Source: Austropuccinia psidii (taxonomy: Eukaryota; Basidiomycota; Pucciniomycetes; Pucciniales; Sphaerophragmiaceae). Taken from it: a DNA stretch of 64,000 nt. Under the pieces are notes generated by a model, which saw nothing but the letters and a program-made list of their open reading frames with translations, had not been told where the DNA came from and searched no databases. The translations under genes were made by a program, and so were the position numbers. Shown here one piece after another: positions 21,561 to 35,276 of this stretch. Each line of letters opens with the position of its first letter. The stretch's first letter is position 1. The stretch spans positions 2,327,888-2,391,887 of the forward strand of contig JALGQZ010000014.1 of assembly GCA_023105745.1 (NCBI GenBank), written 5' to 3'.

Positions 21561-22154
21561 AAAAATCAACTTGATGATACTCTGAGAACAAAAGATGAGG
21601 CTGGACCAATTCAAATTAAATGAGAATCTTGAGGGATCAATCAAATATTGAGGTGAAATCAATATCTTGAAGAACTTCAATCAATTTAAATAAATAATTC
21701 AATGAATTCAGTTAAGTCAATTCAAAATCAAATCAATTATTTATTGAGGAATTTAGTCAATCAGTCAATCTTCAAAATTAAATTCAATATCTTGAGGAAA
21801 AAAATTCAAATAAATCAATCAAATCAAATATTGAGGATTAATAGGCTATCTTGAGGAATCAAATTAAAATCAAATAAATAAAATGTTGAAGTGGAAATCA
21901 ATTTCTTGAGAGTTCCCAATCAATTCTTGAGGAATTCAAAATCAAAGAACAATCAATCCAAATACAATAAAAATACTGAATTTCTAAATAAATTAACCAA
22001 TGAATGTCAACTAATCAAAACTGAAAAACAACTGAATTCAGACAGAAAAAGAAATTGAATATTTATCAAGAATTAAGAATCCAATGAAAAGGTCAGAAAA
22101 TATAGAGAAATAATAAGAAAGGTCAATTTTTATATGAATAAAATGAATGAGAAT
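21561..22154 (-). repeat. Repetitive 5' leader of old Gypsy-A
   Basis: This is low-complexity sequence built from CTTGAGGAATCAA- and TCAATCAA-type words, matching the leader of the younger copy. The junction with the LTR near 22155 is a deletion: roughly the first half of the 5' LTR is missing. Confidence 0.65.
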
Positions 22155-22537
22155 CATAAGAATAATAATATTTATTAATTAATAAATAAAATATGTTAAC
22201 TGACCGGTGAAAAGTCACCAGGGGAAGAAAAAAGCGCTGGTATGTGTGAGAATCCACCAGCCATGATCCAAAGAGTGAGTTTTATTGAGAGGAATCTTCA
22301 TTTGAATTGATTTGGATAATACAGCCCCTGTATGAATGTACAGAGTATGTACAAAAGGTGTGGTGGAGTTGGGTGATCATACAGTACCAGGCTTGTGAAT
22401 CCAAAAATGTATTTAGAATATCAAGCCTGTATTAATGAACCAAGCTTTATGCATGTTTCAGCAAGAAGATTTTCTGGTTTGATTAATTTGAGTGGGTTTA
22501 AGGTCAAATACCATTACCCCTGAAAGTGGCGGTGACA
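22155..22537 (-). repeat. Truncated 5' LTR of old Gypsy-A
   Basis: It aligns with the outer half of the Gypsy-A LTR (GGTGAAAAGTCACCAGGGG ... CCACCAGCC ... GGTGACA). It is followed by AAGGC (22538-22542), which pairs with AAGAC before 511 as the target duplication. Confidence 0.8.
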
Positions 22538-22542
22538 AAGGC

Positions 22543-24014
22543 CTTTCTTATCTATCAACAGAATTCCCAGCTATAATGAGCTGTGGATCAATGTTTACTA
22601 TTTAGGTGAAATTATGATTTAGATAATCAATGAATTCCCATTATAAGAAACCAAAAAAGATATTCAATTTATGAAAAATGAAAATTTTTCAGCTTTTGTA
22701 AACTATAGTGCTTCTCTGAAGGAAAAATAAATATTGAAAAAATTCCAAATCTTTTTGCATACCCTCATAGGCTTATTAATTAACAGAATAAATATGAGAA
22801 TGATCTAAATCTATGTACCTATGGATTTTTCCTCTTCATTTGAAAAATAAAACTCCAACTCATCCAGCCATGGACTATATTTTCATCCACACAAACTTTA
22901 ATTTGATTTTTGAAAGAAAACAGTTATAATGGCAGTGAGTTGGAGAGCTAAACAAATTGATAATAAAGCAGGTAAAACCTCAATGGATCCTATTCTAAGC
23001 GAGAAAAGCTCTCATTTTGGATGGTAATTTCAACTTAAGAAAGAATTATCAGCATTTTTCATTATTGCAAAATATCACTTCCATTGTGGTTTGAGGAAAT
23101 TTTAATGGCCTTAAGGCTCAAAAAAAGAATTCTGAGAAAATATGTTAGAAAAAATACTTTTACGTAGAAATAATTTTTCTCATTTTTCTTAGAAATAATT
23201 ATGAGTTTCAGGTACTATAATGAATTAAGCAAACCCGATTATATAGGAGTAACCATTATACCCATTCTCATGCTATGAGAAATTTTTCAGGTTCATTAAT
23301 AATCCTCAGCTCTTGTGTATTATTGTATTTTCATAAATAGATTTATTAATAACAGGGATTTGGTAATAGATTATGACCTACCATACATATTACCACCCTT
23401 TTGAAAAATGAATCAACCTCAATCCCATCTTGAGTTTTACTTCTCATCTCCCTCAAAGATAGAAACTATACCTTCAAGGCTTTATTTTATATTCAATAAT
23501 AGCTGTGGAGTTTGATATAGATTTACCAAAGGCTTTGTTGTCCTAAATTTTTCAGAGAATGGCTTTATATATTGGAATAATCTATTCTCAGCTGAAGTAG
23601 CAACCAGTAACTGTGAACCAGGGTACAAGTATTACATCCAAATAGAATATTATATGAAAAGATTAATATAATGTCTGGAAAAGTTTCATGATAATCCATT
23701 TTTCAAAGTATTATTTAGAATAAAGGAAACTCCCTTTCCTAGAATATACAATTTTATTTATATTGGTAAATATATGAAAAAGACATACGCTTAAATACAC
23801 AAAGTGACCATCTACAGAGCATAGTTCTATTCATATAAAATGGAAAATATTTCCCTTGAAAGATACAATTTTCATACAGATAATATAAGAATTAATCAAT
23901 GCATAAATATATATCCTTAGTTTTGACTAAGCCAAAGCCTTTAATTTAACCTTGAATATAGCCTTTTGAGGCTTCCTTAAGCTTAATTAAAGGGTAATAT
24001 TTATTAAATATTTC
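22543..24014. other. AT-rich stretch with no gene recognised
   Basis: About 1.5 kb without a convincing open frame, RNA gene or intact repeat end. A few short words (for example TACGTAGAAAT near 23162) also occur inside LTR E, so it may be a very old LTR relic. I cannot support a firmer call. Confidence 0.4.
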
Positions 24015-25068
24015 TATAAGGTGTGGAGAGAAAACTGCATTTAAGATGAAGTACTTTTATTTTTCTCGGGAATTTCTATAAGGTTAAATTATTAGAAAGT
24101 AGTAATTTCAAACATTTGAAAGAAAAACATGCCAAAATGTTTGATTTTGACCTTATCAGTACAAAATAAGAGTATCCTCAATACTCATTGGGTTAAAAAT
24201 GATAAAAAATATCAAAAAATACTTTAAAAGAAATATTTTAATCTTCAAGAGAAATGGTAATTGTAATTCATATAGAAAAGAACTTCAAGGAATTGATAGA
24301 GGAACATATCCTTAAAATCTTTTATAAATTTCAAAAAATTTCAAAAAATAAGCAAATTGGATCTGAAAACAAAGTGACAAAGCTTATAATGTTAAAAAAT
24401 GATTTAACTTTCCCTTTTGGTGGTTTCAGGATAGAAACATAATATGAATTGTTACAGAAAATGTTCATAGCAGTTTTCATACTTTTAAGATGTTTAAAAT
24501 GACTTTAAAATGGTGGCTCACATATTATATATATTTGTTTCAATATAATTGAGCGAATTATTGAAGAAAGATTCCAACATGAAAATAAAATATGGGGAAA
24601 AGAAGGATTTGTTTCATAGCTTGAATATTTCTTCCCTAAAAAGTAGAAGAGTTTATAGCCAGTAATGGAAAAAATATTTGAACTAGAAGCGCAAATTATA
24701 GAATTATTGGACTGTGGTTTGGATAAACAAATACATGGTTTTAGCCATTTTTAGCCTCACAAACCAGTTATTACTATATTGAAATTCTTTTGTGAGTATT
24801 TTGGAGTATAAAAAAACATAGTGTGTTTGAAACCCCTTTAAAAAGTGAAACCAGCATTGTTGAGGGCTATTCTAGCTGAAGGTTAGGTTTGCCTACTTGG
24901 TGAAACTCAAAATAACCCTGGTTTATATCAAACCCTCATTATAGATTGGGTCATAGACCCTGTGATTCAATTACAGGCCAGAATAAATGAGATTTTGCAT
25001 GAAAACTGACATATACAGCATGGAAACAATGAATTCTGTAGAGTCTGCATCCCAGGAGCCATGATTCT
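24015..25068 (-). repeat. Eroded B-like LTR, left part (split by Gypsy-D')
   Basis: Reading the reverse complement, blocks align in order with the family-B LTR: the terminal AAGGTGTGG, the AAATACTTTAAAAGAAATATTTTA block near 24218, and the block around 24930-25010 (GGTCATAGACCCTGTGATTCAATTACAGGCCAGAA type). Divergence is high, so this is an old relative. It breaks at the D' target duplication ATTCT (25064-25068) and resumes at 51570. The short open frame at 24254-24442 is not a gene. Confidence 0.65.
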
Positions 25069-27199
25069 TGCAAGTTTTTTCTATGAAGCTTGTGATAATA
25101 GTAACAAATATCAAGAGTACTATTACTGTCCTCAGTAGGAAATCTAATATAATTAAATATCATAACCACAAATTAATATAATTGTTTTAAGAATTATATA
25201 AATTAAAAAAAATTTATTATTATTAAGTAATTTAATAATAAGAAAATCTTAAGAATTATAATAAATTATAATTATTCTATTATTATTGTAGTCACTGAAA
25301 GTTATAATAATAAGAGACATAAAATCTCTTAATGAGACAATTATATAAGGAAAATAATAATATTTATCCACTTCCAAATAATATAAATACTATTTATAAA
25401 ATAAATATCACACACACTTTGAAGAGAGAGGTCTTATAGAGAGATTCTATATCAAAAAACTAATAATAAATAAAAAAGATATAGAAATTCAGAGAAAACT
25501 TGCTTATAATATATATATAATACAATAAGTCAAACAAAAATTGTTACAGTATTACATAATTTTTATAAGCTAAAAACATGCCAAAGATAAATATTTTAAA
25601 GGCATAAGACAGATTTTTTATGATAAAATAAGATCTAAGGCTTTTAGAGGGAATTTGTGTATTTAAAAGATACTTTAATAGAACAGTTTTATATTCTGAA
25701 ATTTATTATTGGTGATGAAAAAAATATAATATAAATTCTATGATTTAAATTCTTTATTTATAATTTATAAAGGGTAAAATAACTTAATAATCAATTTGAT
25801 AATATAAGATTTTATATTGAATAAAATAACAACTGTTCAACATGTGTAATGTATTGGATGATGATGATGATGGACAAAGACAGTGATGTAAAGGCTCTTT
25901 TTCTGCCTTTAGAGAAGCTCTCTTGATTCATAATGGATCTAGAGGGTGTTCTAAGGTCAAAACTGAAAAACCAGACTTACAAATAAGCCTCTTAATATGA
26001 GATAACTTATTTTTCATTCCAATTTAAAGTTACCAGTGTTATTATTAGCCTCAAGTAGATTTAATCCCTTTTGGGTTAATCATTTCGAGTTTAAATGTAA
26101 AATAGGTATATTTATGTTAGATTTCATCACATTAGAAATTTAGAAAATCAACTTTTAAATGAAAATTTCTCAAAATAAATTTGCAATTAATTTATAGAGA
26201 AATATTAATTTTCTCTAAGAATAGTTAAAAAGGTACATTTCAAGACCAATTCACAATTTACCCTGTTTAAAAAAGATACTTAAAAATTGGTTCAGACACA
26301 TTCAAAATCCAAATGTAAGCTTTGTGAAATGTTCAAGCATATCCATTAAGAATTGTATTTTTAATGAACTTTTTAAGTTATTGCTATTTTTCCATGTAAA
26401 ATAGCAATACACACCAAAAGTTAACTTTTGATAAGGTTTCGTTACTTGTAAATTTGAATTTTCAAGCTTATATATGATTTGACAGTTCTCAAAGACTTTA
26501 TTGCAAGTCTGCATATGGGGATTTACCCTTTGGTAGCTTGTAATTTCTGAACTAAATCAAGGTCTAATCTTAAAACTTAAATAAGCTGGAAAATAATCCA
26601 ATACAGTTGTCCAACCTTAATTGAGTCCTTGAAGATCCGAAAAGTTGGGTACCCTGGCTCTATTTGATTTTCTTCCTTTGTCCCACCTTTCTATGTGAAG
26701 TTTTCCCTTTTATTTATTTAAAGCCATACTATGGCCTCAAATAAATTTAAATTGAGCCCACACAGTATTTACCTCTTATATGGTAAATACTTAGCTTATT
26801 CAGTAAATGTACACAACACCTCAATTTTAACTAAATATCTGGTAAGTTTGCATATAGCTTATTAACTTTAAATTTAATCTTATTTAAGCTTAAATTTAAC
26901 AGTTTTAAAAAAATGTTTAAATGTGCAATTGTGCTGTGAGATTCTTAAATATTCCAATAACATACCAAATATCCATTTTTGGTTATAATTCCCAATGGGT
27001 CTACCCCAGGTTAGTTTTTGGTGTAGAATCCAAAAATGACATAATATTTATAGCTTTGTTTATCCAAAACAATGTTATACTTTTTTTTTGTGATTTTTTA
27101 ATTTGAGGTCACCTGATAAGTCTTTATAAGACTAAATAAACTGGATAAGAAGTTATTTTTGGCTTTATGGGTATTTCACACATATGTCACAGGCTCACA
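25069..27199 (-). repeat. 3' LTR of Gypsy-D'
   Basis: It aligns as reverse complement with the 5' LTR of the Gypsy-D element (55419-57610) along most of its length. It starts TGCAAG (degenerate TGTAAG) and ends GGCTCACA. The following TTCCCTACCACC is the complement of a polypurine tract (GGTGGTAGGGAA) and is the right context for a minus-strand 3' LTR. Confidence 0.83.
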
Positions 27200-28711
27200 T
27201 TCCCTACCACCAAGAAAAACTTTACTGAATTTTTTAAAGAATAGTATAATCTCAATTGAATTGGGGGGGTATAATCCACTTTACAGCCTCTCTACTCATA
27301 CTTTGAAGTATTTAAAGCACACAATTTAAGCTTATTATTGAAGAATTGTTATTCCTTAATGTCTACATCCTCTGAGCAATGTTTGGCAATAAGATATCTT
27401 ACTTTCTGGAATCCACTTATATTCATGTTGTGGGTTTCTGTATCTGACTAAGTATTCTTTTTCATTTCTTCACCCAAGTATTCTATCTTTCAAGAATTTC
27501 AGCACCTGTTTCTCTGTCCTTTGATCAAGTGGTGGTATTTCTAAAGGTGTTTAATTTCTCAAAGGAAAGAATTCCTTACCACTCAAAGTGTAATGCTTTA
27601 GCAGACTAACAGGAAAATTTGGAGTTTTATTCTCTAATTATCCTTTCAGTTCTACCTGTACTGAAATGGTATCATGAAGGGCTTTAATAAAAAACAGTAT
27701 TGCAGAGGAATATTTCAATTTCTTTGCACCTTTGATATTGCTGAAGTTCAAGGTTGAAACCAATATCAAGTCACCTACCTTGAATTCTGGGGTCTTATGA
27801 CTTTTATCCCATTTTTGTTTAGCATTTTCAAAGGAATAAGTCATGCTTTTATTTGAATTATGCCTCAATTTATCAAGCAATAATTTGAAGCTTGATGAAT
27901 TTGGTTGAATATTAAATAAATATCACTTCAAAGTATCAACTGGAAGTTTGGGGTTCCATCCTTTTTCCAACATTTCAGGAGTTTTACCTGTTGAAGCATG
28001 GATGAAATCCTTGTAGGCTAAGTGCAATGCTTGTATAGGTGTACATCAATAATGGGTAAAGCCACCAGAATCATTAAGCTTCAGGCAATAAGCACAAAAT
28101 ATTATGATCATGTCCTCAAGGGTCTGAATCATTTTTTCGGCTAACACATCAGTTTGTGGATGGTATGCTGTTGAAAATGATAGTTTTTTACCCAATCAAT
28201 TATGTAAATTTGTCCATACGGCTGATGTAAATTTTGGCTCTCTATAACAAATGATATTTTTAAAGAGATTAGTATAAGATATAGCTCTGTTGCAAATTAA
28301 ACAAGATGTATCCATAGATGTGTCATCTTTATGACATGGTAAGAAGATTGGAGTCTTTATGTACCTTTTCACAATGACCATACAGGAACTGTAGCCTTTC
28401 TCCCCAGCAGGTGGTAAGCCAGTCACCTGATCTATATGAACAGCTTCCCATGGGGTACGTGGTTCCTGGATATGAATCATAAAACCAAATATGTTACCAG
28501 TAGCTTTATTGGCCTTCTGGCATCTGTCACAGCTATGGAAGTACTCAATGACATCCTTTCTCCAAGATGGCCACCAAGGACATGTCTTAATTATTTCCAT
28601 TGTCCTGTATTCAGACAGATTTTCAGAATAAATGTTGTCGTGGCACTCCAGTAATAGTGTGTTTATCAGAATCCTACTGCATAGGACCATTACACATGTT
28701 CTTTTAGCCAT
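27200..28711 (-). pseudogene. Gypsy-D' pol relic: integrase and C-terminal tail
   Basis: The minus-strand translation shows the integrase HHCC region (ECHDNIYSENLSEYRT with altered His, then [12 protein letters not shown]) and the catalytic core start (VHIDQVTGLPPAGEKGY). Further on come the C-terminal block ([18 protein letters not shown]) and chromodomain-like remnants near 27420-27540. Frames change at several indels. Intact counterparts are seen at 62442-63719. Confidence 0.82.
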
Positions 28712-30104
28712 GTGATTTAAGATACCATCAAATAAATTAAATCTTCCATTTTAATATGTTGTTTTCCATATATCATCTTAAGAATTAGCCAAGGCTTCAT
28801 CTTTGAAATATTTCTTAAGTAGAAAAGTAAGAATATAACAATTATCATCTTTCTTTTAGCTTTATCTAGCTTTCTCAAATGATTCTGTTCCTACATCTTT
28901 GAAAATAATTCCTTCAGTTAGTATTTTAGGCTCTATATTTGCAGGAGAATAGGAAGGGTTGTCAGGTGTATTGGGTAATGCCCATCTACTCAAGCCATCA
29001 GACTTCTTGTGAATATTTCCAGCTTTATGTACTATGGTCATATTGCCTCTATACTCCTTAATAGCAAGCTTCCATCTTGACATGTTTCTGTTTGGAGTCC
29101 TCATGTTAAGAATTGATTTCATGGCATTAAAATTGGTAATTACCTCAAGCACACTATCAAAAAGATAATAATAAAGTTTGTCAAAGGCCCATGAAAGGCA
29201 AAGTGACTAGATTTGACTTGCTCCATGTCTATCTTCAGTAGGTTTTATTTGTCTTGAGATAAACCAAATTGGACCTTCATAAGAATTGTAATTGAAAATG
29301 TGGACTTGATGAAGACCTGCACCTAACCCTAAACCACATGCATCAATATACAGCTTGAAAGGAAGTTTCCAGTCTGGAATTCATAATAATGGTGCATTGG
29401 TTAAGGAATACTTGATTTTATCATATGCTTGAATCCTAATTTTGTGTCATTTCAAAGACAGTTTTTTGGTCACAAATTCTGTACAATTATCTGGCATGGA
29501 TTGAAAAATCTTTAGGGTGTCGCCTGTAATATCTGGAAAACCCTAAGAGAGACATAATCCCTTTTTTGTTCTGAGAAATTTGGTTTAATAATCATGAAGC
29601 CACTTTGCTTTTATCATCACCAAGGCTTAGTCCTGAAACTACATGTCCCAGAGCCTTTAGCTCATGAAACCCAAAATTAAGTTTTTCAAGAGATATTTTG
29701 ATGTTCACTTGATGGATTTTCTTAAGTACTAATGAAAGTCTCTCTAAATGAAGTTTCCAGGTTTCTGAACAAGTGATAATATCATCAATATAGATGATTA
29801 ACCATCCTTCTGATAATTCATATGGGAAGATGGCTTTCATCATTCTTTGATAATGAGAGAGTGCATTTTTAATTCCAAAAGGAATCCTCATATATTCATA
29901 AATTCAACAATGAGCAATTATTCTCAACAATTTCCTAGCATGAGGTGCCAAAAAATTCTGATAGAAACCTTTTAGGGAATCCATGGAAGTGATGAATGTT
30001 GCTTTGGATACTTGAGTCAAATCTTTATGGATTATAGAGATTGAATACCTATCTGGAATGGTATGAGAAATAACTTCTCTAAGCAAACCAACCATCCTTT
30101 ATTC
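28712..30104 (-). pseudogene. Gypsy-D' pol relic: RNase H and C-terminal half of RT
   Basis: RNase H connection fragments ([37 protein letters not shown]) lie at 28862-29152. The RT half with RIPFGIKNALSHYQRMM and the active-site block YIDDIITCSETW lies at 29592-29891, and VSKATFITSMDSLKGFYQ at 29904-30095. Several frameshifts separate them. Confidence 0.82.
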
Positions 30105-31190
30105 TTAATTATGCCTAGTAATGATAAAAGGGGTTGTGACTTCCACTTCCTCATTATGTCCAAGTTCTTTGAAAACTCCAAGCTTCATAAGCTTATTAAT
30201 ATGAGTTTCCAATTCTTCTCTAGCTCCAGTGCTAGCTGAGTAAGAATGTATTCTTAAAAATGGAGTATAAGATCTTTCCACATTAAAAATAATTTCCACT
30301 TCATGGCCCTTAATATCCCATAGTGGTTCATTATCAGAAGCAAAGAATTCTTGGTATACTTTTTTTGTATAGACCATCCAGGAGACCCTCAGGATCAAGT
30401 TCTCCCAGTAGGATAGTTTTTTGGAAGCACATTTTGTATTGAAGTAATATTTCAATAAGGTTTTCATTCATTTCTAATGTTAATTCAGCACTGTTCTGTG
30501 CTTCAATCAATTTATCTGTCACAAATCTTTCCTTATTCAAATCTTTTACCTGTCTTATGACAGTTATTTCTTTTTTCTCTAGAAGAAAAGCAAGCTTTTG
30601 CCTTTCATTTTCCCAAATTGTCAAATACCTGTCTTTTGATTATCAATCAAAATAATATAGAAATTGAGATGATCATTCCTAAGTATTAAAGTTTCTGCAG
30701 TGCAGTTATCCAAAACAAACTAAGCTTTAAGTCTTATACTTCCTGCAGGGTGAGAAAATATAATTACTGCTTCAAGAATTCCCAAAGGGTGCATATTCTG
30801 GCTAGCACTGCTGAATTTTACACCTTCAATTGGAATCAATTTATCTTGCCAATTGGTATAAATTGTGTCAAGGTAACGTTTACCAGAACAAGTGCAGAAT
30901 ACACCTGAGTCAAGATGTATCTTGGCTTCTCTGTTGTCTATCACAATATTAGTGATACAAGATTATCCAGCTGTATAAAAGTAACCTCTGGCAGGTTCGG
31001 GTTCTCTGCATTTTAGCATCTTGCACATGAATAGGGTCCATAAACTCATCACTATATTGTGGAAAGTGAGTATGCACTTCTGTTACCCCAAAGGACACAT
31101 TAATATTTCCTGTACCAATTAGATCTGTTAGTTCTTTTTTTTCAGAAGGCTCAGAATCACTTTCATGTAAAGCTACATAATTTGTTTCTT
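30105..31190 (-). pseudogene. Gypsy-D' pol relic: RT N-terminus and protease
   Basis: The segment includes GHEVEIIFNVERSYTPFLR (RT N-terminus), then upstream IHLDSGVFCTCSGKRYLD, which carries the protease active-site triad D-S-G, and SSASQNMHPLGILEA. It aligns in order with 60430-61250 of the Gypsy-D element, but is broken into several frames. Confidence 0.82.
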
Positions 31191-32940
31191 AGGTGTATTC
31201 AGTTTTCCAAATTCTATATTATTTATTCATGTTTTCTTTGGAAAAGTATCAGCCAAATGAAATATACTTCCACATTTATGACATTTCAAAGAAGCTCTGT
31301 GTTGTGGTTTATCTGGTCTTGAAATTGGTTCTAACCAGTCCAAATGTTTATTGGGGGTTCATACCAATTTCTACCAATTTTTGTTCTGGTAGTGATGTCT
31401 TCCATGGAATTGATATAACCTTCTGCAGAGCAAGTCTCAATACATCTGCTTCTTATAGAATGCTCAAAGTCACTACCAAATTTTCTTAATATACTTCTAT
31501 GTACCATTGTTTCAGACATATAAGGATTATGGGCAGTTGATATTTCCTTCTTCTTAAGAAACCAGGACATTGTCCTGTCCCTCTCAATATCAAAAATAAC
31601 TTCTTCAAAAGAATTTTCCATTCTAAATATACAGGATTCATTAGCCCATTCTAAAAAAATCCCTTATTTACACCAAGGCCAGGATTGTTTACCATGGTCT
31701 TGTCTCATTTTATAAAACCATTTCTTTGAATATTTGGTAAATAATGAGTGTAATATGGCACCTATGTATTCATGTGGTATGTTAAAGTCTTCTTTAAGTA
31801 TATCAATTTTTTTCATAAATTTTATATGATTATATTCTCCTTCATCACTGAAGGTGGGCCATTCCTCTAATCTGGGAAGGTCTTGGAAGTCAAAGGCAGT
31901 TTCCATTTCCAAATTGATTGAAACTGTATGATGTAAGTAATTATTCAAGCTCACACATTTCTGTCAAGAATTGGTGTAGAATGTCTTGGTAGTTCATTTT
32001 TCAATGATATATTGTTAATACCTTATTGAATATCTTCTTCCAATTCAATTCTTTCCTTATCACTTCTTTCCAATTGTTCTTGGAAAAGCGCTGCATTATG
32101 AACAGTTGAATTTCAAAAATTCTGAACTTTCATCTTAAGTCTTTAGATTGTTTAGTAATAAAAGATTAAGAATGATCACCTGGCTGATTAAGAAATGTAG
32201 CTTTGGACTCAATTCTTGCACAAATATGTGTGAAAGACAAGATATTTTCCTTATTTACATTTGCTAGACTCATAATGGTCCTTTGTGAATCTTTCACCTG
32301 CAAAATCTCTCTACCCAACTTTTGTTGGATATACTCAAAATTTCTTTATTACAAGTTTTAAAGTGAGACACAAGATTTACAAGGTCTATTCCTTTGAAAA
32401 GGATTGGTTCATTCTTTCTTCCTCCTTTTTTCAAACTGAAACAAAGTTCTTTCCATATTGAACACATTGTCCATGGCTGTCTTTTCCTTGTTTGGAATTC
32501 TGTAGTTCAGGGGGTAGGTCTTTTTCCATTTGGGCTTGCCCTTTTACGTGACCTTTTGCTTTACCTTCTGGTTGCTCTTTGGGGCTTTCTTGCTTGTCTT
32601 TTGAACTTGTTGAGGCTTGTGAAGCTCCCACAGGGCTGTTGTTGTTCTTTTGAGGCAACTATTTCTTCTGATCCTCTGACAAAATGCTTTGCTTTTTCAA
32701 CAAAGATTTTATCTTTTGGACCTGTCCCTTGCAAGACATGGGTTTCCAGCCCTTCAGAAGTTCTTTTGTGTTTCCTGGGCCCAAGTAGCTCTTCAATTGA
32801 AGGTAGGAGCTCTTTGTACCTATATAAAAGCTGGGCAGAAGCTCCCACTCCTTCTGCTTTGCAGAAATAAACAAGTTCTTGTACTTAGACTGGTATATCT
32901 CTACTGATGCTTGTTGGAAATTGGTAAGATCTGACAACAG
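31191..32940 (-). pseudogene. Gypsy-D' gag and gag1 relic
   Basis: Gag fragments FQDLPRLEEWPTFSDEGEYNH (31664-31954) and SFEEVIFDIERDRTMSWFL (31331-31621) match the Gypsy-D Gag. Farther upstream (32431-32937) both overlapping frames of the family are visible. The gag1 frame reads FQQASVEIYQSKYKN ... LLKGWKPMSCKGQVQ. The frame one base upstream reads RTSEGLETHVLQGTGPKDK ... HFVRGSEE. The latter is the Gag-Pol frame, so the dual-coding layout of the family is preserved here too. Confidence 0.78.
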
Positions 32941-33832
32941 GAATAGCAGTTATATGAGCTTCTAAACTATCAATAAGATTTTGAAGGGTGCTGGATAGCC
33001 CTTGGGAACTTATGGAAGTTCTGGGATACTCCATTTGTGCCTCTCCTATGGCTGAAATTCTTGTCTTTTGGATTTATGAATTGAATTTCCTGGTCAAGAT
33101 CCATTTAATTGGATTGAGTAGTTGCTTCCACTTCTAGTAGGAGTCATTTAACTTCAGTTAAACACAAATTTTATTAAGAAGTTGTTTCAATTCACTTGGT
33201 GGACCTTAAAAGGGTTCATTTGTAAGTAAACCTCTGGGTCTTGGGCTAGTTTCAATCTCAACACTTGAGTCAGAAGAGCTTTCTCTAATAGATGACACAA
33301 GGATCAAAAAGTAAAATAAGTTACTTTTATTAAACAATGAAAAGAACATATCAACTAGAATCATTGGATACAGTTGTTTTACAGTAATTTTGGAAAATTA
33401 AGTCAAAAACAAGAAAATTATCTAAAGAGTAAAGAAAAGTATTCTTCAATAAATATTTTCAGCTTGTAATTCTTTTTATTTTCTTTGAATAAATAATTAT
33501 GAAATTAATAAATTATTGATCAAAATTATATTATTATTATTGAATTTCTACTAGAATAACTCAAAGAAAAAAATTTCAAGTCTGCAATGTGAAATAGCAA
33601 GTAGTTAGACAATGAAAATGTATTCCAAATCACTTAATAGTATATTTTTTCCAACAATATTCCTAAGGAGAATACCTTTATTAATATTATAATGATTATT
33701 TATAAGGGATAATTCCCAAAAAAGCCATAATTGAAGTAAATATGGCAGTTTTATGTCAAAAAACAGTAAAATAAGGTCTATAATATTATTTATGTTGCAA
33801 ACATTTGTTAACATTATGGCTAGGCCCCCAAA
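32941..33832 (-). other. Gypsy-D' leader and primer-binding site remnant
   Basis: Between gag1 and the 5' LTR there is AT-rich leader sequence matching 57611-58340 of Gypsy-D. Next to the LTR the minus strand reads TTTGGGGGCCTAGCC, the same motif found after the 5' LTRs of families B, C and D. No protein is recognisable apart from leader-exon remnants near 33240. Confidence 0.65.
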
Positions 33833-35071
33833 TGTAAGGTTTTTCTATGAAATGCTTGATAATAGTAACTAATATGAAGAGTACTATGACTGTCCTCAGT
33901 AGAAAATCCAAAATAACTGAATATTATAGCCACAGACTAAAATAATTATTAAGAATAATTGTATAAATAAGAAAAGAAATAATTATTATTAAATAATTTA
34001 TTAAGAAAAAGATCTTAATAATTATAATAAATTCTAATTATTCTATTATTATTCTAGTCACTGAAAGTTATAATAATAAGAAATATAAAAGCTCTTAATG
34101 AGAAAATTATATTTGTCAAATAATAATATTTATCCACTTATAAATAATATAAATATTACATATAGAAAAAATATCACACACACTTTGCAGAGATAAATAC
34201 TATACATAAATTTTATATAAAAAACTAATACTAGAACAAGGAGATATAGAAATTCAGAGGAACCTTACTTATACTATTTATTCAATACAATAAGTCAAAC
34301 AACAACAGTTATAGTTACAGTATTGAATAATGTCTATAAGCTCAAAACATTCCAAAAATCAATATTTTAAAGAAATGGAACAGAATTTCTATTATGAAAT
34401 AAGATTTAAGACTTTTTAGAGTAAATTTGTGGATTTAAAAGATGCTTTAAGAGAACAATTCTGTGAGCCTTGAGGTATATTTTACATACCCAAATAGGCC
34501 ACAATTATCTTAAAAAGAAATTTTGAATTATGCATAACTCATAAGTCATGCATATATCCAAAATTCATCATTTTCAATTTCAGAAAAGATGAATAACTTT
34601 CTATTGAGTAAGTAAATCCATGGATTTAAGACCAGATTTGGATTCTACACAAAAATTCACCCAGGGTAGCCCCATAGAGTGAATAAGCTCAATTTAAGTA
34701 TTTGAGGTGGTAAAATGGAAAATACTTCAATACCACATCATTAATACCACATAAAAGATCCGTGAAATTTTTTGTTTTTCTTGATTTTAAGCCAAAATAA
34801 TGGGAAAGTGAGAAATCCCATGTTACATATACACTAAGAATAGTGTTATGCATGTTTTGAGCACTTAATATAATGGTATTCTTACATGGACTTTTGGTAC
34901 ACCCATAGTGGATATCTCACTAAGCTTAAATTTCTATTTTTACGTGAAAAATAAGCAAGGGGGACAAAAGACATCAAAGAGAGCCAGGGTACCCAACTTC
35001 TGAGGCCTCAGAGGCGTGGATAGCTCCAGAGCATGGATCCATGGCTCATCTTGGCCCAATTGGTAAACTAA

Positions 35072-35151
35072 GGCCCGGTTTATGTTTGGGTTTTCAAAAA
35101 AAATTTGAATTTATTTCGAAATCAATTTTCAATATTAATTAATTATTTTTA
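35072..35151 (+). repeat. Left terminal inverted repeat of the Harbinger element
   Basis: It matches 39086-39165 as reverse complement, perfectly for the first 51 bp and with a few mismatches after that. It includes the GGCCCGG terminus. Confidence 0.93.
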
Positions 35152-35276
35152 TTCAATTTTTATTCAAAATTAGTCCCAAATTCATTTCAAAACTCACAAC
35201 GTCTATTTCTCAAATTGTTTCAATTTGATTTTATTTGATTTTTTTGACCTCATTAATCATTAAGGAATTCAAAAAC

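Larger units (their letters stand above)
511..22537 (-). mobile_element. Old Gypsy-A (Ty3/Gypsy chromovirus) copy, decayed and interrupted three times
   Basis: The LTR remnants at 511-1232 and about 22155-22537 bound a minus-strand gag-pol remnant that continues seamlessly across three later insertions (4786-6225, 7055-16495, 18270-20083). Removing each insertion together with one copy of its 5-bp target duplication restores the alignment with the younger Gypsy-A copy. The flanks carry AAGAC (506-510) and AAGGC (22538-22542), a target duplication with one mismatch. The coding parts hold many frameshifts and stops. It differs from the younger copy in retaining an antisense gene at 2139-3367. 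The nesting order shows directly that it is older than all three insertions. Confidence 0.85.

Noticed and set aside
24254..24442. 62-codon ORF
   Set aside because: Lys/Ile-rich, lies inside the eroded B-like LTR; chance ORF in AT-rich DNA.
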